Part shown: positions 19,121 to 28,656 of the stretch, one piece after another
Layout: the number at the start of each line of letters is the position of its first letter
Numbering within the stretch: the first letter of the stretch is position 1
DNA from: Bordetella genomosp. 13
GTDB lineage: Bacteria > Pseudomonadota > Gammaproteobacteria > Burkholderiales > Burkholderiaceae_B
DNA: 64,000 nt
Assembly: GCF_002119665.1 (NCBI RefSeq)
Contig: NZ_CP021111.1
Location: 2,852,001 to 2,916,000, forward strand
Reading direction: 5' to 3'
Program-made: the position numbers and the translations under genes
Notes under the pieces: model-generated
Database searches by the model: none
What the model was told of the DNA's origin: nothing
What the model saw: only the letters and a program-made list of their open reading frames with translations

Positions 19121-20082
19121 CAGGTTCGCTCCGAGACGCGGCCGAACAGCCCTTGCGGCCGGATGGTGACGATCAGCAGGAAAAACACGAAGATGGCGGC
19201 GTTCTGCAATTGGGTGGGCAGCACAAGCGCGGACAGCTGCTGCACCAGGCCGATCACCATGCCGCCCCAGAACGCGCCGAAGATGCTGCCGATGCCGCCC
19301 AGCACCACGCCCGCGTACATGATGATCACGTACTCCAGCCCGATGAAGGGATGAAAGGGAAGGTTCGTGGCCAGCAGGCCGCCCGCCAGCGCGGTGATGC
19401 ACGTGCCCAGCGCGAACGCGATGCGATAGGCGCGGTTGACGTCGATGCCCATGTAGAGCGCGGCCACGGGATTGTCGGCCGAGGCCCGCAGCGACTTGCC
19501 CAGGCGGCTGCGCGTCACCAGCAGTCCCAGCGCCGCCATGGCCGCCAGCGAGATCAGCGCCGCCACGCCGCGCCCCTTGTTGGCGAACACGCTGACGAAC
19601 TCGCCCCACAGCGGGCCGACCTCCCATGCGCTGCTGGACAGCGGCGTGCGCAGCGACTCCAGCTGCGGGCCGAACAGCATCATGCCGCCGTTCTGCAGAA
19701 TGAGGGCGATGCCGAGGGTAAGGATCAGCTGCGCGTAGTGCCCCTCGCCTTCCAGCGCGGCGCCGCGGTTGCCGGTCACGCGCGAGATCAGCAGCAGGTG
19801 CACCAGATAGCCGACCCCGAACATCACCGGCACCATCAGCACGATGGACAGATAAGGCCCCAGCGCCGAGCCGGCGAACAGATTCGCCGCGACCAGGATG
19901 AAGAAGTAGTACGTGACGTACATGCCCAGCATCATGAAATCGCCCTGGGCAAAGTTGATGACGCGCATGATGCCGAAGATCATCGCCAGGCCCACGCACA
20001 TCAGCCCGTAGATGCCGCCCACCAGCACGCCCGCCGTCAGGGCCTGCAGGAACGCCTCGAGGTGGATTTGCAGTTCTGTCAT
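19120..20082 (-). CDS. Branched-chain-type ABC permease, LivH-like
   Basis: 320-residue inner-membrane permease starting MTELQIHLEAFLQALTAGV. The LivH core GGIYGLMCVGLAMIFGIMRVINFAQGDFMMLGMY is clear, and it ends with RPQGLFGRVSERT. The start at 20082 overlaps the MmgE/PrpD stop as ATGA. It forms the membrane channel with the permease part of the LivM-LivG fusion. Confidence 0.9.
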   Translation of the reverse strand: MTELQIHLEAFLQALTAGVLVGGIYGLMCVGLAMIFGIMRVINFAQGDFMMLGMYVTYYFFILVAANLFAGSALGPYLSIVLMVPVMFGVGYLVHLLLISRVTGNRGAALEGEGHYAQLILTLGIALILQNGGMMLFGPQLESLRTPLSSSAWEVGPLWGEFVSVFANKGRGVAALISLAAMAALGLLVTRSRLGKSLRASADNPVAALYMGIDVNRAYRIAFALGTCITALAGGLLATNLPFHPFIGLEYVIIMYAGVVLGGIGSIFGAFWGGMVIGLVQQLSALVLPTQLQNAAIFVFFLLIVTIRPQGLFGRVSERT

Positions 20083-21467
20083 GGTGTCGTGATTTCCATG
20101 CCGGGGGTCGTGTGGTGGGCGGGCGCGGCGCACAGCCTGGCCAGCGCGCCCGCGTCGGGCTCGTGCTCATAACCGTCGACCATCTGCTCGATGCGTAGTG
20201 CGCGCTCGGCGCCCAGCACCTGACTCGCGGCGCGGCGAAAGCGTTCGCGGATCAGCGCGTCGCCGGCAGCCGCCACGTCGTCCAGCTCGGCCTGCACGGT
20301 CGAGCCGTCATCGAGGGCGAGCGCCACCCTCGCGCCCTGGCGAGCCGGAAAGGCTCTCGTAAAGGCCTCGTCACGCGCCAGCGTGGTCGCGTCGACCAGG
20401 CGGGCGATCTCGGGATCGTCGAGGCGGCGATAGTTGTCCTCTTCGATGGCGCCCCTCGCCAGCACGGCCGCCACGCCATACAGAATGCTCATCTTGGCCT
20501 GCAGCGCGTGCTCGAACGGCCCGGCCGACGCGCAGCCCGGATACGCCACCGCCGCGTGCGTGGTCTCGATGCGCACCGCCGTAATGCGCCGGCCCTTCGG
20601 CACCCGGCCCAGCGCGCGCAGCGCCGCCTGGCAAGGCGTCTGCGCGAAGTTGCACGCGGGCGCGGGCTTGTTGAACACCTGGGCGATCTCGGCCTTGCCG
20701 TCCGCGAACAGGCGGATCGGGTCGGCAAGCGGCGCGCGCGCGTAAGCCTGGAAGAAGCCGGCCTCGCCCTCCAGGATGGAGGCGGAGGCCTGCGCACCCA
20801 ACCGGGCGAGATCCAGGCAGGCCAGCGCATTGCGCACCACGAACCCCGGATGGAAGTACATCTCGCTGCCGCCCGTGTAGGCCCATTGATTCAGGCCGGC
20901 GCAGCAGTTGCCCGCCAATGCGAAGGCATGCAGCGCTTGCGCTTCGTCCAGGCCCATGACGCGCGCGCCGGCCATCGCGGCGGCGAACGGCCCCACCAGG
21001 CCCGTGGGCCTGAAAAGGCGCGCCAGCTCGCGCGTGATGACGGCGCGGCCGATGCGCGCGCCGGTCTCGTAGCCCACCACCGCCGCCGCCAGCGCCTGCG
21101 CGCCCGACACGGCATGGCGTTCGGACAGCGCCAGCACCGTCGGCCACACCACCACGCCCAGATGCGCCACGCTGCCCGCATGCATGTCTTCGCGCACCAG
21201 GCCATGGCCTGCAACCGCGTTGGCGAATGCGGCCTGCGCCAGCGCGCGCGGCGCCGCGCGGCCCACCACGTGCGCGCCTGTTGCAGCAGGGTCAGCCAAC
21301 CCGGCCGCCTGCGTGCTCCATGGCAGGGGCAAGGCTTCGAAGGCGCATGACAGATAGTCGAGCAGGCAGCGCCTGGCATGCGCCAGCGCGTCGGCGCCGA
21401 ACGTATCCGGCGTGGCGCGCAGCGCCTCGCGCACGATGCGCGACGCCTGCGTATCGGAAATGTCCAT
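20079..21467 (-). CDS. MmgE/PrpD family protein
   Basis: 462-residue cytoplasmic enzyme of the MmgE/PrpD (2-methylcitrate dehydratase-like) family. Marks are HARRCLLDYLSCAFEALPLPW, FANAVAGHGLVREDMHAGSVAHLGVVVWP, SEMYFHPGFVVRNALACLDLARLGA and KMSILYGVAAVLARGAI. The family includes methylcitrate dehydratase, itaconate (cis-aconitate) decarboxylase and many untested hydro-lyases. It lies between the SDR and the permease genes, so it probably acts on the imported acid or a derivative. Confidence 0.85.
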   Translation of the reverse strand: MDISDTQASRIVREALRATPDTFGADALAHARRCLLDYLSCAFEALPLPWSTQAAGLADPAATGAHVVGRAAPRALAQAAFANAVAGHGLVREDMHAGSVAHLGVVVWPTVLALSERHAVSGAQALAAAVVGYETGARIGRAVITRELARLFRPTGLVGPFAAAMAGARVMGLDEAQALHAFALAGNCCAGLNQWAYTGGSEMYFHPGFVVRNALACLDLARLGAQASASILEGEAGFFQAYARAPLADPIRLFADGKAEIAQVFNKPAPACNFAQTPCQAALRALGRVPKGRRITAVRIETTHAAVAYPGCASAGPFEHALQAKMSILYGVAAVLARGAIEEDNYRRLDDPEIARLVDATTLARDEAFTRAFPARQGARVALALDDGSTVQAELDDVAAAGDALIRERFRRAASQVLGAERALRIEQMVDGYEHEPDAGALARLCAAPAHHTTPGMEITTP

Positions 21468-21506
21468 TGCGTAGGTACCCGTCCGGGCGATCGACAGGTC
21501 AGCGGG

Positions 21507-22250
21507 CTAATAGCCCTGTACCGTCATCGCGCCATCGATTTTCAGAGTCACGCCGGCGACGCTGGCGCCTGCGTTGGAGGCCAGGAATACCGCTGCCCCG
21601 GCAATGTCCTCGGCCGTCGCCAGCCGATCCAGCGGCGTACGGCGGCGGCGAGCGGCCCAGCCCTCTTCCGTGATGACGGAGCTGGCGCCCGGTGTGACCA
21701 CCGGCCCCGGAGCCAGCGCATTGACGCGTATGCCGTGCTGGCCGAGCTCTACGGCCTGTTGCCGCGTCAGCGTGTCCAGTGCCCCCTTGACGGCGCTGTA
21801 CACCGCCGCGTTCTTAACCGACACCGAGACCACGACCGAGGACATGTTGATGACCACCCCGCCGCCGCGCGCGATGAGGTGCGGCGTGGCGGCCTGCAGC
21901 GCCCACAGCGCGCCCTTCAGGCCCACGTCCAGCATCCTGTCGACCGCGTCCTCGGGCATGTCCACCAGCGGGGCGTAGTAGAAGTAGGCGGCGTTGTTGA
22001 CCAGGATGTCGAGGCCGCCGGTCTGCTTGACGAACGCGTCGACGGTGCGCAGTACGGCCGCGCGGTCGGAGACGTCGCAAGGCAGAGCCTGGCTGCGCGG
22101 AATCTCGCGCGTGGTTTCGGCAAGCAGCGCCTCGTCGATGTCGAGCAGGCCTACCTGCGCGCCTTCCCGCGCATAGGCCCGCGCGATCTCGCGGCCCAGG
22201 CCGCCGGCGCCGCCGGTGACAACGGCGACCTTCCCATCCAGTAATGCCAT
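21507..22250 (-). CDS. SDR-family NAD(P)-dependent oxidoreductase
   Basis: 247-residue short-chain dehydrogenase. Cofactor motif TGGAGGLG, NNAA in the active-site strand, catalytic serine in NMSSVVVSVS and the Tyr/Lys pair in YSAVKGA. The C-terminus (GVTLKIDGAMTVQGY) is typical. It is the first gene of the minus-strand catabolic operon and lies behind an AT-rich upstream region (22390-22445) that probably holds the promoter. Confidence 0.88.
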   Translation of the reverse strand: MALLDGKVAVVTGGAGGLGREIARAYAREGAQVGLLDIDEALLAETTREIPRSQALPCDVSDRAAVLRTVDAFVKQTGGLDILVNNAAYFYYAPLVDMPEDAVDRMLDVGLKGALWALQAATPHLIARGGGVVINMSSVVVSVSVKNAAVYSAVKGALDTLTRQQAVELGQHGIRVNALAPGPVVTPGASSVITEEGWAARRRRTPLDRLATAEDIAGAAVFLASNAGASVAGVTLKIDGAMTVQGY

Positions 22251-22473
22251 ACCGCCTCCCTTGCCCGCGCGCGGGCCTGATGCGATTGCACTGGCGGCGT
22301 CTGGGGTGGGCGCCGCGTATTGTCTCGGGTTGTTCTACAGGACTGGCTCACTGGATCGCGGCGTTCGCGAAGGCGGCTGTCCTCTGCTTTTTACGTATTA
22401 TCGGCGGATTGTATTATTGAATGCTCGTATTCTTGTTTGAGTATTTACCCTGAGTGCCGAACGGCATGCGCCC
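22251..22473. promoter_or_regulatory. Promoter region of the SDR/MmgE/ABC operon
   Basis: The gap between the SDR gene and the DUF1810 gene contains an AT-rich stretch at about 22388-22445 in strongly GC-rich surroundings. It would serve the minus-strand operon beginning at 22250. No operator or terminator could be assigned. Confidence 0.4.
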
Positions 22474-22953
22474 TCAGTCCCTGGACGTGGCAAGCATTTC
22501 CAAGGTGCGCTCGTCCATCGCATCGCCGCACCGCCCCGCCAAGGCCCGGCGGAACACGCTTTCATCACCGGCCGCCAGGGCGAACAAGGTCATCGAAGAC
22601 CGGAATTTCATATCGTCCGGCGACCCGAAGATCTCCGCCACCGTCCGGCCCGGGCTCTCCAGCGCGGCAAGCGCCGCCGCCTCGATCCGCGGCCCCAGCA
22701 CCGGGTGCGCGAGATAAGCCCGCGCCTCGTCCAGCGAAGCCACGCCATAGCGCACCGCCATGGGCGAATGCCCCAGCCCGCGCAACTGCGGAAACACGAA
22801 CCACATCCAATGGCTGCGCTTGCGGCCCGCGCGCAGTTCGCGCAACGCCTCTTCGTGCACGCCCTGCTGGGCATCGACGAAACGTTGCAGGTCGTAGGGA
22901 TCATCGGCGGCGCGCGGCGCGTCGTTCGTGTCCGGGGTAGCAGTGTCAGCCAT
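22474..22953 (-). CDS. DUF1810 family protein
   Basis: 159-residue DUF1810 protein, function unknown. Typical family segments are YDLQRFVDAQQGVHEEALREL, KRSHWMWFVFPQLRGLG, RYGVASLDEARAYLAHPVLGPR and MKFRSSMTLFALA. The start at 22953 has GGAGAG just upstream; the open frame continues further but without family similarity. It appears to be a single gene. Confidence 0.88.
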   Translation of the reverse strand: MADTATPDTNDAPRAADDPYDLQRFVDAQQGVHEEALRELRAGRKRSHWMWFVFPQLRGLGHSPMAVRYGVASLDEARAYLAHPVLGPRIEAAALAALESPGRTVAEIFGSPDDMKFRSSMTLFALAAGDESVFRRALAGRCGDAMDERTLEMLATSRD

Positions 22954-23221
22954 TTGGTCTCTCCACGCCCGGCGCGCAGTCCACGATGGAGCGCGGCACT
23001 GGGCAAGACATCGGATCACTGTAGCGCTCCGGGCCGCTGCTGCGGGCCGGCCGAGGCTTGCCGGTCGTCGACGACATCGCAAAGGATGGCGAGGTGCGCC
23101 GCATCTCGCCGGTGCGGCTGGCGGTTGGGCCCGAGCCCGCCCAGCTGCATCGAACAGCTCGGGGCCCGGACTGCCTACCCCCATGAGAAAATTCCTTATT
23201 CAACGTAGCAGGAGTTTTGTG

Positions 23222-23473
23222 ATGAATGATCTGGACCGCGCCTTGGAGCAATACGCCTTCGGGTTGGAGACGCTCGACCGACTCAACGGCTTCACGCCCT
23301 TTGCATGGAATTACTACAAGGAGCGCGCATCGAGGCTTCATCAGTTGGCGGTGGCCGCGGGCTTTCCGCCGGTTTCCTACCTGGACGTGGCGTCGCGTGC
23401 GATGCTCATGGACATCCACGAGCATCCGAATCAGGCCAAACTGCAGGCGATCATTCAAGAAGGGAAGTCGTAG
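23222..23473 (+). CDS. Small hypothetical protein (83 aa)
   Basis: Short reading frame with a good AGGAG ribosome site. The product (MNDLDRALEQYAFGLETLDRLNG to LQAIIQEGKS) is soluble and mostly helical by composition, without signal peptide, membrane segment or cysteine. I do not recognise a family. The gene stands alone between DUF1810 and the symporter. Confidence 0.6.
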   Translation: MNDLDRALEQYAFGLETLDRLNGFTPFAWNYYKERASRLHQLAVAAGFPPVSYLDVASRAMLMDIHEHPNQAKLQAIIQEGKS

Positions 23474-23653
23474 CGCCAATGCAGCCTAGACCACATGGGC
23501 GAAGAACCAGCGGGTCGCAACATGACGGCAAGTACAATGCCGTCCACGCAGTTGCGCCGCTTGCGGTAGGGTACGCAGCACCCTGACGTCCGCACCGGGC
23601 GTATCCCGCGACCGTCTACTTCGACCCGTATCGTCTGCAAGGGAAGACCGTCG

Positions 23654-25012
23654 ATGCAATTCCTGGATTCCTTCGTCAACGGCATCAATGGCCTGGTATG
23701 GGGGCCACCCATGCTGGTGCTCATCCTGGGTACCGGGCTGTTCATGATGTTGCGGCTGCGCTTCAAGCCCTTGACCAAGATCGCCACCGGCTTTCGCCTG
23801 GCGTGGCGCAGCCGCGCCAAGGGCGACGATTCCACGGGCGACATCAGCCCCTTTCAAGCGCTCATGACGAGCCTGGCTGCTACCGTAGGCACGGGCAACA
23901 TCGCAGGCGTTGCCACCGCCATCTTCCTGGGCGGGCCCGGCGCGCTCTTCTGGATGTGGGTGACCGCCCTGGTCGGCATGGCCACCAAGTACAGCGAAGT
24001 CCTGCTGGCGGTGCATTACCGCGAAAAAGACGTGCGCGGAGAATTTTGCGGCGGCCCGATGTACGCCATCCGCAACGGCCTGGGCCCGAAGTGGGCATGG
24101 CTGGGGGTGCTGTTCGCCGTTTTCGGCGGCCTGGCCGGCTTCGGCATAGGCAACATGGTGCAGGTCAACAGCATGGCCGACGCGTTGCACGCGACGTTCG
24201 GCATATCCGACTGGATCACCGGTGTCGTCACCATGGTATTGATCGGCCTGGTGGTGCTGGGCGGCATCCGGCGCATCGGCGCCGTGGCAGAGGCCCTGGT
24301 GCCTATCATGTGCCTGGCGTATATCCTGGCTTCACTCATCGCGCTGGTCATCATGGCCGACGCCATACCGTCGGCGTTCCAGCAGATATTCACGCACGCA
24401 TTCTCCCCCGTGGCGGCCACCGGAGGCTTTGCGGGCGCGGCGGTCATGGCGGCCATGCGCTATGGCGTTGCACGCGGCATTTTTTCGAACGAAGCCGGGC
24501 TGGGCACGGCCGGCATCGTGCAAGCCGCGGGCACCAGCAACAGCCCCGTGCGCTCGGGCATGATCGGCATGATCGGCACCTTCATCGACACCATCATCAT
24601 CTGCACCATGACAGGCCTGGTCATCGTGTGCTCGGGCCTGTGGACCAGCGGCGATAGCGGCGCCGTACTGTCTTCGGCAGCCTTCGATGCCGCGCTGCCC
24701 GGCATAGGGCGATATGTCATCGCCCTGGCCCTGGCGATTTTCGCCTTCACCACCATACTCGGCTGGAGCTACCTGAGCGAGCGGTGCTGGGAGTTCTTGA
24801 TCGGAACGCGCTGCATCCTGCCGTTTCGCATCGTGTGGGTGCTGGCCGTGCCCTTCGGCGCCATTGCGCACCTGGAGTTCGCATGGCTGCTGGCAGACAC
24901 CTTGAACGGGCTGATGGCCGTGCCCAACCTGATCGCGCTCATCATGTTGGCCCCTGTCGTGGTGAAACTCACGCGCGAGCACTTCTCCGGCGCCGCGGCC
25001 AAGCGCGACTGA
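23654..25012 (+). CDS. Alanine/glycine:cation symporter (AGCS family)
   Basis: 452-residue inner-membrane symporter that takes up alanine or glycine with sodium or protons. Family marks: FVNGINGLVWGPPMLVLILGTGLF at the start, TSLAATVGTGNIAGVATAIFLGGPGALFWMW and FSNEAGLGTAGIVQAAG. About ten to eleven hydrophobic segments are seen. It converges on argC with 42 bases between the stops. Confidence 0.92.
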   Translation: MQFLDSFVNGINGLVWGPPMLVLILGTGLFMMLRLRFKPLTKIATGFRLAWRSRAKGDDSTGDISPFQALMTSLAATVGTGNIAGVATAIFLGGPGALFWMWVTALVGMATKYSEVLLAVHYREKDVRGEFCGGPMYAIRNGLGPKWAWLGVLFAVFGGLAGFGIGNMVQVNSMADALHATFGISDWITGVVTMVLIGLVVLGGIRRIGAVAEALVPIMCLAYILASLIALVIMADAIPSAFQQIFTHAFSPVAATGGFAGAAVMAAMRYGVARGIFSNEAGLGTAGIVQAAGTSNSPVRSGMIGMIGTFIDTIIICTMTGLVIVCSGLWTSGDSGAVLSSAAFDAALPGIGRYVIALALAIFAFTTILGWSYLSERCWEFLIGTRCILPFRIVWVLAVPFGAIAHLEFAWLLADTLNGLMAVPNLIALIMLAPVVVKLTREHFSGAAAKRD

Positions 25013-25054
25013 TGCGGCCGGGGCGGTCCTGCGGACGGCCGCGATTCGGCGGGC

Positions 25055-25987
25055 TTAGTGCGAACGCTGCAGCATAAGCTCCAGATTCTGTACGGCCGCG
25101 CCGGAGGCGCCTTTTCCAAGGTTGTCGAACACCGCGGCCAACAGTATCTGCCCCGCGCCGGCGTTCTCGAATACGTAAAGGCACAGGTCATTGCTGCCAT
25201 TTGCCGCACGCGGGTCCAGGTGCGTCATCGCGGCCGCCTCGGCCAGCCCGGCCACGCTCACATGGGCCGAACCTGCGTAATGGCGCGCCAGGCAAGCCTG
25301 TAGGGCAGCACCGTCCGTCCCAGGCGGCAATAGGCGCTGCTGCAAGGCAATAGTCAGTACGATGCCCTGGCGGAACGCACCATAGGCCGGGATAAAGACC
25401 GGGCGCGAAGACAACTGCGCATAGCGTTCTATCTCGGGCGCATGCTTGTGGGCCAATCCAAGACCATAGGCGACATACGGCGGGGCGCTGCCAGCGTCCT
25501 CGCCTTCGTACTCTTGAACTCCCGCCCTGCCTTTGCCGGAATAGCCTGACACGGCGTGTACCGTGATCGGATAATCGGCGGGCACCAAACCGCCTGCAAC
25601 GAGCGGCCGCAACAAGCCTACCGCGCCGGTCGGATAACACCCTGGATTGCTGACGCGGTCTGCATGCGCGATCGCCGCATCCTGCCCCGCCTGCATTTCC
25701 GGAAACCCATAGACCCAACCCTGTGTCGTACGGTGGGCGGAGCTGGCATCCAGCACGCGCACCCCGGGGCGCCGGATGGCCGCCACGGCCTCGCGCGCTG
25801 CCGCGTCCGGTAGACAGAGGATCGCGATGTCGCAACTGTTGATCGCATCGGCTCGACGCTGGCTGTTCTTCCGTTCGTCCGGCGGCAAAGTCAGGATCCG
25901 GATGTCCTGTCGCCCTTGAAGACGCTCGTGGATCTGCAGCCCGGTGGTGCCCTGGTCTCCGTCAATGAATACAAGCGCCTGCGTCAT
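25055..25987 (-). CDS. argC: N-acetyl-gamma-glutamyl-phosphate reductase, type 2
   Basis: Arginine-biosynthesis enzyme that reduces N-acetyl-glutamyl phosphate to the semialdehyde with NADPH. The 310-residue length and sequence are those of the short, type-2 [21 protein letters not shown] at the start (nucleotide binding), catalytic cysteine Cys117 in [11 protein letters not shown] and [11 protein letters not shown]. The start at 25987 is the codon that fits the family. It is divergent from a LysR gene that may control it. Confidence 0.9.
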   Translation of the reverse strand: MTQALVFIDGDQGTTGLQIHERLQGRQDIRILTLPPDERKNSQRRADAINSCDIAILCLPDAAAREAVAAIRRPGVRVLDASSAHRTTQGWVYGFPEMQAGQDAAIAHADRVSNPGCYPTGAVGLLRPLVAGGLVPADYPITVHAVSGYSGKGRAGVQEYEGEDAGSAPPYVAYGLGLAHKHAPEIERYAQLSSRPVFIPAYGAFRQGIVLTIALQQRLLPPGTDGAALQACLARHYAGSAHVSVAGLAEAAAMTHLDPRAANGSNDLCLYVFENAGAGQILLAAVFDNLGKGASGAAVQNLELMLQRSH

Positions 25988-26094
25988 GGTGATAGTCCTC
26001 GAGAATCGCCGATAGGCAATCTTCGGACATGCCATAAACTAAGAAAAGTCGAATTTTATAATCATGAAATTCAGAAATCCTAAATCTAATCGCC
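25988..26094. promoter_or_regulatory. Divergent promoter region argC / LysR
   Basis: A 107-base AT-rich gap (26035-26090 is nearly all A and T) between divergent argC and lysR-type genes. It is well placed for a LysR operator; I did not identify exact sites. Confidence 0.45.
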
Positions 26095-26979
26095 ATGCGA
26101 GAAATCAGCCTTGACCGCCTGCGCACGCTGGTGACGATTGCCGACCTCGGATCTTTCGCCGCAGCCGCGCGCGCCCTGAACCTCGCCCCTCCGACCGTCA
26201 GCCTGCACATCGCCGACCTCGAGGAGCGCGTGGGCGCGCCGGTGCTTACGCGCACGCGCGGCCAAGTGACGCCGACCGCGGTGGGCGAGACCCTGCTGGA
26301 ACGCGCGCGCCGATTACTCGCCGAAGCCGAACAGGCGCTCGACGACGTGCAGCGGCAGGTGCAGGGGCTGGCCGGACGCGTGCGGCTGGGCGCCTCCACC
26401 GGCGCCATCGCCCACCTGCTGCCGCAAGCCCTGGAGAACCTGAACCGCGACCATCCCGGCATCGATGTACACGTGACCGTGCTGACGTCCCGGGAAAGCC
26501 TTGCGCGCCTCGCGCATGGCACGCTGGACATCGCCTTGGTGGCGCTGCCGCTGCCCACCGAGCCTGGATTGACGGTGCTGCCGTGGCGACGCGATCCGGT
26601 CATGGCCTTCATACCGGCCGCCTGGCAGCCGCCCGCGCGCGTGAGCCCGGCGTGGCTGGAGGCGCGCCCGCTCATCCTCAACGACAACAGCACACGGCTG
26701 TCGCAGATCTCCACAGAATGGTTCGCCGCCGCCGGACTGCATCCGCGCGCCCGCATCCAGCTCAACTACAACGACGCCATCAAGAGCCTGGTGGCGGCCG
26801 GGTACGGCGCCACGCTGCTGCCGCAAGAGGCTTCGGCCCCTCCTCCCGACCCCCGTATCGCCATGCGGCCGCTGCGTCCGCCGCTATGGCGTCCCCTGGG
26901 AATAGCGCATCGCGCCGGCGCATTGGAACGCGCCACCCAGCATGTGCTGGACGCGCTTCAGGCTTTGAAGCGGCGATAG
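26095..26979 (+). CDS. LysR-type transcriptional regulator
   Basis: 294-residue LysR regulator. The helix-turn-helix is at about residues 5-63 (LDRLRTLVTIADLGSFAAAARALNLAPPTVSLHIADLE) and the effector domain at about 90-290. It is transcribed away from argC, so regulation of argC or self-regulation is likely. The effector is unknown. Confidence 0.9.
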   Translation: MREISLDRLRTLVTIADLGSFAAAARALNLAPPTVSLHIADLEERVGAPVLTRTRGQVTPTAVGETLLERARRLLAEAEQALDDVQRQVQGLAGRVRLGASTGAIAHLLPQALENLNRDHPGIDVHVTVLTSRESLARLAHGTLDIALVALPLPTEPGLTVLPWRRDPVMAFIPAAWQPPARVSPAWLEARPLILNDNSTRLSQISTEWFAAAGLHPRARIQLNYNDAIKSLVAAGYGATLLPQEASAPPPDPRIAMRPLRPPLWRPLGIAHRAGALERATQHVLDALQALKRR

Positions 26980-27038
26980 GCGGCTGCCTCGAGCGGCGCC
27001 GTATCTGGGTCTGGCTGGTAAGTCGCCAGTAAGAATGC

Positions 27039-27914
27039 GTGCACGAGGATATGGCTCCTTCTCTCAATCGAGCGTGCATCGCCATGGCCACTATGCCTGC
27101 CTTCCCCCGCGGCCGCGTCTATCCCCTTGCACTGGCCATGGCCAGTGCGACTTTCTGTGTGCCTGCCTCGGCCCAAACTGCGGCAAACGAATCCGCCACC
27201 CCCGACATCGAGCTCGGCTCCCCCGGCGCATCCCGATGGGGCCTTGGCGTCGCCGCCAGCGCCTCGCAAAGCCCTTACCGGGGCGATGGCAGCAACTTCG
27301 GCGGGCTGCCGCTGCTGTACTACGAAAACGCCTGGTTCCGCTTCCTGGGCACCTCGGCGGCGCTCAAGGCGCCGACATGGCGGCTGGGAGCAAACAACGC
27401 CGTCTCGTTCGAAGGCGTCGTGAAGTACGACGGCGCAGGCTATGACGAGGACGACTCATCCGCCCTGGACGGCATGGACGAACGCAAGGGAGGCTTCTGG
27501 GCCGGCGGTGCAATCGCCTGGAGCAACCCCATTGCGCGCCTGTCGGCGAGTTGGATGACCGACATATCGAGCGAAAGCGAAGGCCGCCTCTTCGAACTCA
27601 AGCTCGACCGCCGCTTCGACTTCGGACGGCTTTCGTTGACGCCCCGGCTGCAGGCCCAATGGCTCGACGGCAAGTATGTGGACTATTACTTCGGCGTCCG
27701 GGCCCACGAGGCGCTGGCGAACCGCCCCCGGTACGAGGGCGGATCCGGCGTGGCGCAAGGCGCGGGCCTGCGCATGGATTACCGGTTCGACGGGCACCAC
27801 GCGGTCTTTCTCGACCTGGCCGTCACCAGGCTGCCCGACGAAATCAAGGACAGCCCGATCGTCGATCGGTCCACTGTCTCGCGTGCTACAGTCGGCTACC
27901 TCTACCGGTTCTGA
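27039..27914 (+). CDS. MipA/OmpV family outer-membrane protein
   Basis: Outer-membrane beta-barrel of the MipA/OmpV family, up to 291 residues. It has a signal sequence (YPLALAMASATFCVPASAQT), then GASRWGLGVAASASQSPYRGDGSNFGGLPLLYYEN, which is the family opening, and ends with the aromatic SRATVGYLYRF. In-frame ATGs at 27051, 27084 and 27093 are also possible starts; the signal peptide fits best with one of the later ones. The gene lies 55 bases before a two-component pair; MipA/OmpV genes often accompany such pairs. Confidence 0.85.
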   Translation: MHEDMAPSLNRACIAMATMPAFPRGRVYPLALAMASATFCVPASAQTAANESATPDIELGSPGASRWGLGVAASASQSPYRGDGSNFGGLPLLYYENAWFRFLGTSAALKAPTWRLGANNAVSFEGVVKYDGAGYDEDDSSALDGMDERKGGFWAGGAIAWSNPIARLSASWMTDISSESEGRLFELKLDRRFDFGRLSLTPRLQAQWLDGKYVDYYFGVRAHEALANRPRYEGGSGVAQGAGLRMDYRFDGHHAVFLDLAVTRLPDEIKDSPIVDRSTVSRATVGYLYRF

Positions 27915-27969
27915 CCCATCCCCTCATCGCGCAGTCGCACAAGACGCGTCGATCATCGAGAACGCAAGG

Positions 27970-28656
27970 ATGAGCCGCATCGCGCTTGTCGAAGATCACG
28001 ACCGGCTGGCCAAGCTGGTCCGCCAGGCACTGGAGAACGCCGGCATCGCCGCCGACGTCTTTCACGACATCAAGTCCACCTGGCATGCGGCCGCACACGT
28101 CGACTATGAGCTGTTCATTGTCGACCGGGGCTTGCCCGACGGCGATGGCCTGCAACTGATCAAGCGCTTGCGGGCGGCATCCCGGCCCACGCCCTGCCTG
28201 ATGCTTACCGCGCGCGACGCCCTGCACGATCGCGTGGACGGGCTGGAATCCGGCGCAGACGACTATCTGGCCAAGCCGTTCCCCATGGAGGAGCTCGTCG
28301 CCCGGGTGCGCGCCCTGCTGCGGCGCCCCGCGCAGTTGCGCGAACCGCTGCCCGCCTACGCCGATTTGCAGCTCGATCCCGCAAGCGGCGTGCTGCGCTG
28401 CGCCGAACACTCCGTCGTGCTGCCCATGACAGAGATGCAGATCATGCTCTGCCTGATCAGAAAAGGCGGCACGACGGTTCGCCGCGGGGCGCTGGACGCC
28501 GCAGCCTGGGGCATGTCGGAGGCCGTGACTCCCAACGCACTGGATGTCGCCATCCACCGGCTGCGTCGAAAGCTCGATGCGCTCGGCTCCACGCTCCAGA
28601 TCGTCAACGTAAGAGGCCAAGGCTATGCGCTTTGCGACACGCCGGTGGCCACGTAG
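27970..28656 (+). CDS. OmpR-family response regulator
   Basis: 228-residue response regulator. The receiver has the acidic pair in LVEDH, phosphoacceptor Asp52 (IVDRGLPDGDG), Thr in LTARD and Lys in LAKPF; the C-terminal winged helix ends with VNVRGQGYALCD. Its end overlaps the kinase start by 32 bases, so the two are co-translated. Confidence 0.92.
   Translation: MSRIALVEDHDRLAKLVRQALENAGIAADVFHDIKSTWHAAAHVDYELFIVDRGLPDGDGLQLIKRLRAASRPTPCLMLTARDALHDRVDGLESGADDYLAKPFPMEELVARVRALLRRPAQLREPLPAYADLQLDPASGVLRCAEHSVVLPMTEMQIMLCLIRKGGTTVRRGALDAAAWGMSEAVTPNALDVAIHRLRRKLDALGSTLQIVNVRGQGYALCDTPVAT

Noticed and set aside
25013..25054. GC-rich inverted repeat between the symporter and argC stops as a terminator
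   Set aside because: GCGGCCG/CGGCCGC can pair but has a long loop and no T-run on either strand; too weak to call.
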